A stretch of 45,492 bases of DNA. Source: [Clostridium] ultunense DSM 10521. Lineage in GTDB: Bacteria > Bacillota > Clostridia > Tissierellales > Tepidimicrobiaceae. The notes under the pieces were generated by a model. The model had not been told where the DNA came from. It saw only the letters and a list, made by a program, of their open reading frames with translations, and ran no database searches. The stretch spans positions 40,617-86,108 of the forward strand of contig NZ_AZSU01000007.1 of NCBI RefSeq assembly GCF_000511955.1. The letters are read 5' to 3'. How positions within the stretch are numbered: position 1 is the stretch's first letter; each line of letters opens with the position of its first letter. Below are positions 43,257 to 45,492 of this stretch, in pieces. Both the position numbers and the translations under genes were made by a program.

Positions 43257-43287
43257 TTGACATTAGTATTGTACCAAGGTTTATATT
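43257..43287 (+). promoter_or_regulatory. MerR-type promoter/operator of MATE gene
   Basis: TTGACA (43257-43262) and TATATT (43282-43287) are 19 nt apart, the long spacer MerR activators correct by twisting DNA. CCTTG (43255-43259) and CAAGG (43275-43279) give a dyad overlapping the spacer. Confidence 0.7.
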
Positions 43288-43308
43288 AGTAATCAAGGAG
43301 TGATTTTT

Positions 43309-44646
43309 ATGCAACAAAACACGTCGAAATCATATTTGACTAAAAAATTTTTTAAATACCTAGTACCTTCAGTAACCGCCATGTGGTTTTTTTCTATTTA
43401 CACCATGGTAGATGGAATATTCGTCGGAAAAGGAGTAGGCCCTATTGCCCTGGCAGCTGTTAATCTATCTATGCCTTATATTAATGGTGTTTTTGCAGTA
43501 TCCCTGTTGATTTCAGTCGGATCTTCTACTTTAATAACATTCTATTTTGGCAAAAATGAAAAGGAAAAAAGTAATGAAATATTTACTTTAAATATAATCC
43601 TTCTTTCTATTATAGGTATTGTATTAACTGGACTTTCATTGATGTTTATTGAAAAAATAGCATATTTTTTGGGAGCAAATGCTGAAACATTACCTTATGT
43701 TGTAGATTATTTAAAAATAATTATCCTTTTTAGCACTTTCTTTATGGTGGCTTATTCACTAGAGGTTCTAGTTAAAGCCGATGGTTTTCCTATCTACTCC
43801 ATAATATTCGTTACACTAGCTGCCATAACCAATATAGTACTAGATTATATTCTTGTGATCCGTTATAACTATGGAATAAAAGGTGCAGCCTTTGCTACTG
43901 GTGCTTCTCAGTTTATATCCTGTATGGCATTTTTATTCCACTTTTTATTTGGAAAATCCAATTTGAAATTTGTTAAGCCTAAATTTAATTTTTCTTCCAT
44001 AGCCAAATTATTTACCATAGGTATTCCTGAAGCTTTAACTGAGTTATCGGCAGGTTTCACTACCTTTGTATTTAACTTTGCAATTTCAAAACATATAGGT
44101 ACTTATGGCCTAGCAGCCTTCGGAGTCATTATGTACTTAAATAATCTAGTCCTTATGACCATGGTAGGCATAAATCAAGGAATGCAACCTTTAATTAGTT
44201 ATTATAATGGGAAAGGCAACTATAAGAATATTGATTATTTATTAGATCTAGCTTTAAAAACCTCTATATCTTTTGCAGTTTTATTCTTTGGAATTTCCCA
44301 GCTATTTCCAAAACAATTGGTTTCCTTCTTTATAGAGCCATCCAATAGGAACGCTTTTTTGTTGTCCATAAAAGGCTTGAAGATATTTAGTTTTGGATTT
44401 CTAATTTGTGGATTTAATATCATTCTCTCTGGCTATTTTACTGCATTAAAAGAAACTACTAAAGGAACGGTTATTTCAACATTAAGAGGATATGTTTTAA
44501 TCACCTTAATATTATTTATTCTTCCCAATATATGGGGAAATTTTGGAATCTGGATTTCCTCTTTAGTTTGTGAAGCTTTGACATTAACTGTAGCTTTAAC
44601 CGTATATACAAGGTTTCAAACTGATTTTAAGGATATACCTTTATAA
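43309..44646 (+). CDS. MATE-family efflux transporter
   Basis: 445 residues, about 12 membrane helices. IYTMVDGIFVGKGVGPIAL near the N-terminus and MVGINQGMQPLISYYNGKGN in the second half are MATE signatures; clearly related to, but distinct from, the MATE at 23.4 kb. ATG at 43309 with AAGGAG 8 nt upstream; an in-frame GTG 9 nt earlier overlaps the spacing. Likely activated by the divergent MerR protein. Confidence 0.93.
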   Translation: MQQNTSKSYLTKKFFKYLVPSVTAMWFFSIYTMVDGIFVGKGVGPIALAAVNLSMPYINGVFAVSLLISVGSSTLITFYFGKNEKEKSNEIFTLNIILLSIIGIVLTGLSLMFIEKIAYFLGANAETLPYVVDYLKIIILFSTFFMVAYSLEVLVKADGFPIYSIIFVTLAAITNIVLDYILVIRYNYGIKGAAFATGASQFISCMAFLFHFLFGKSNLKFVKPKFNFSSIAKLFTIGIPEALTELSAGFTTFVFNFAISKHIGTYGLAAFGVIMYLNNLVLMTMVGINQGMQPLISYYNGKGNYKNIDYLLDLALKTSISFAVLFFGISQLFPKQLVSFFIEPSNRNAFLLSIKGLKIFSFGFLICGFNIILSGYFTALKETTKGTVISTLRGYVLITLILFILPNIWGNFGIWISSLVCEALTLTVALTVYTRFQTDFKDIPL

Positions 44647-44699
44647 TTTTAAACTAATTGCATATACTAATTAAACATTAAAATGAAAGGAAGAAGCCT

Positions 44700-44879
44700 A
44701 TGGATGATAAGTACATTGTTATAACTAATAATAAGTTTTCGGAACCCATGTCTAAAAAGGAAGCAATAAATCTAGTTAAAGATTACGACAATAAAGGTAT
44801 AGTTGGATATATTGTATCTGAAGAAGAAGCTAAAAGGATAAAAGATCCCAGCAATTTCAATGAACCTAAATGGGAATGA
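44700..44879 (+). CDS. 59-residue conserved-looking small protein
   Basis: The frame starts with ATG, with GGAAG about 6 nt upstream, and ends with TGA before a strong terminator. The protein is hydrophilic: DKYIVITNNKFSEPMSKKEA near the start, then GIVGYIVSEEEAKRIKDPSN, ending NEPKWE. The composition and beta/alpha pattern look like a real soluble protein. I do not recognise a named family. It lies 53 bp past the MATE gene and may share its transcript. Confidence 0.7.
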   Translation: MDDKYIVITNNKFSEPMSKKEAINLVKDYDNKGIVGYIVSEEEAKRIKDPSNFNEPKWE

Positions 44880-44896
44880 AATTATAAATTTGATGT

Positions 44897-44940
44897 AAAA
44901 CTCTAGTTTCATGAAATATTATTGAAACTAGAGTTTTTTT
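44897..44940 (+). terminator. Terminator of the small-protein gene
   Basis: 15-bp perfect arms 44897-44911 and 44923-44937 followed by a T-run. Confidence 0.9.
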
Positions 44941-45019
44941 GATGATAATATGAACTGGCTTCTGTTTATATATCTATTTGATATAATAGAATTATATTTT
45001 ATATTTTATAAGTAATTGC

Positions 45020-45076
45020 GAAACTCTTTCTAAAAACTGAATAATAGGAATATAGATCCTTCAAAAAAAGAGTTTC
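45020..45076. repeat. Inverted repeat near the right IS end
   Basis: GAAACTCTTT (45020-45029) and AAAGAGTTTC (45067-45076) are exact 10-bp inverted copies, 119-175 bp from the transposase stop. The element's true terminal repeat cannot be confirmed as the other end is outside the window. Confidence 0.35.
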
Positions 45077-45194
45077 AAGAATGGAAAGTGGAATCCAAGT
45101 GAAAGTTTAGCGAGAACTAAAAGTTGTTCTTAAAAAAGGGTACACAAAATAAAGGTATCAAATTTCTAGAAAAATGAATATCTAAAATAAATAC

Positions 45195-45492
45195 CTAAGC
45201 AATTAATGGTTTTAAACTTCTGATGTACTCGTGCTTATGTATTTTATCAGCAAGGACAACAGTAATTAATTGTGTGATGCCTGCTAGTAGTAAATCGGCA
45301 TGAATGGTTTTCTCATTTTGGGTTTTACGTCCAGCAATACAGAAACTTTCTTTAAAATGATTTATGGACTGCTCTACTACTGAACGGATTTTATAAACTT
45401 TATCCCATTCTTCTGTATCACGAAGAGTCCCTGGATAAGCACGAAGATCCTTTTCAGGATAAACGTAGATCATTCTTCCACAAGGTGATGAA
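45195..45492 (-). CDS. Transposase, C-terminal part (5' end outside window)
   Basis: Runs off the right edge. The visible ~98 residues read SSPCGRMIYVYPEKDLRAYP, then a basic stretch and RSVVEQSINHFKES with the likely catalytic Glu, then a hydrophobic helix (LLLAGITQLITVVLAD). Same family as the fragment at the left edge but clearly divergent from it. The methionine at 45471-45473 is internal, not the start. Confidence 0.78.
   Translation of the reverse strand, partial: SSPCGRMIYVYPEKDLRAYPGTLRDTEEWDKVYKIRSVVEQSINHFKESFCIAGRKTQNEKTIHADLLLAGITQLITVVLADKIHKHEYIRSLKPLIA

Larger units (their letters stand above)
44880..45194. other. Gene-free stretch with terminator and IS end
   Basis: After the terminator at 44897-44940 no ORF is seen. 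The inverted repeat GAAACTCTTT/AAAGAGTTTC (45020-45029/45067-45076) probably belongs to the end of the insertion element whose transposase starts at the right edge. Confidence 0.5.

Noticed and set aside
652-45194. Defence island, prophage or conjugative element
   Set aside because: Every gene between the two transposases is a recognisable housekeeping, transport, stress or regulatory gene; no phage, toxin, nuclease-defence or conjugation genes are seen.

Overview
The window is AT-rich DNA from a Gram-positive, endospore-forming, probably anaerobic member of the Bacillota, most likely in the Clostridia/Tissierellia group. The evidence is: spoVG and spoVT in the classic order spoVG-glmU-prs-pth-mfd-spoVT; two T-box tRNA-sensing leaders; strong AGGAGG-type ribosome binding sites with frequent GTG/TTG starts; a superoxide reductase instead of a superoxide dismutase; and crotonase and hydroxybutyryl-CoA dehydrogenase genes. 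The assignment rests on gene content only.

Layout. Both ends (1-344 plus strand, 45195-45492 minus strand) carry C-terminal parts of related DDE transposases. At 652-9399 a minus-strand housekeeping block runs spoVG, glmU, prs, pth, mfd, a PrsA-like foldase lipoprotein and spoVT. spoVG has a near-textbook sigma-H promoter and spoVT a candidate sigma-G promoter. Divergent murC (9749) starts the next part: an LCP wall-polymer ligase, hbd-crt, pgi, a PAS-SpoIIE phosphatase, a chemotaxis-type receptor, cobalamin adenosyltransferase, a THUMP rRNA methyltransferase, superoxide reductase, and tyrS behind a tyrosine T-box. From 22 to 28 kb there are a CAP-domain secreted protein, a marR-MATE efflux operon with a palindromic operator on its promoter, a Nudix hydrolase, a peroxiredoxin with a perfect Fur/PerR-type box, a cold-shock protein with a long leader, a patatin and MscL.

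At 28.4-31.7 kb an enhancer-binding protein (GAF-like Cys cluster, PAS, AAA+, Fis HTH) lies directly upstream of an iron-sulfur L-cysteine desulfidase/serine deaminase-type gene. A near-consensus -24/-12 sigma-54 promoter stands 38 bp before that gene's start, and TTGCAA repeats about 175-200 bp further upstream are possible activator sites. This is the most coherent regulatory circuit in the window. From 31.7 to 40.2 kb follow an LURP-one-like protein, dCMP deaminase, RNase H with a viroplasmin domain, arginase, a 2-hydroxyacid dehydrogenase, and a TetR-MMPL transporter-LxxG-repeat secreted protein cluster.

The last part holds tRNA-Ala(GGC) with its own promoter, a stand-alone protein that looks like a degenerate VirB11/CpaF ATPase, a tryptophan transporter behind a Trp T-box, an OsmC protein, a divergent merR-MATE pair with the 19-bp promoter spacer typical of MerR activation, and a 59-residue orphan.

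I see no CRISPR array, prophage, toxin-antitoxin pair or recognisable defence system. The best candidates for new biology are the sigma-54 cysteine-catabolism unit and its Cys-rich sensor, the pseudo-ATPase at 40.4 kb, the MMPL/LxxG-repeat pair, and the nested-palindrome element at 26.12-26.16 kb.
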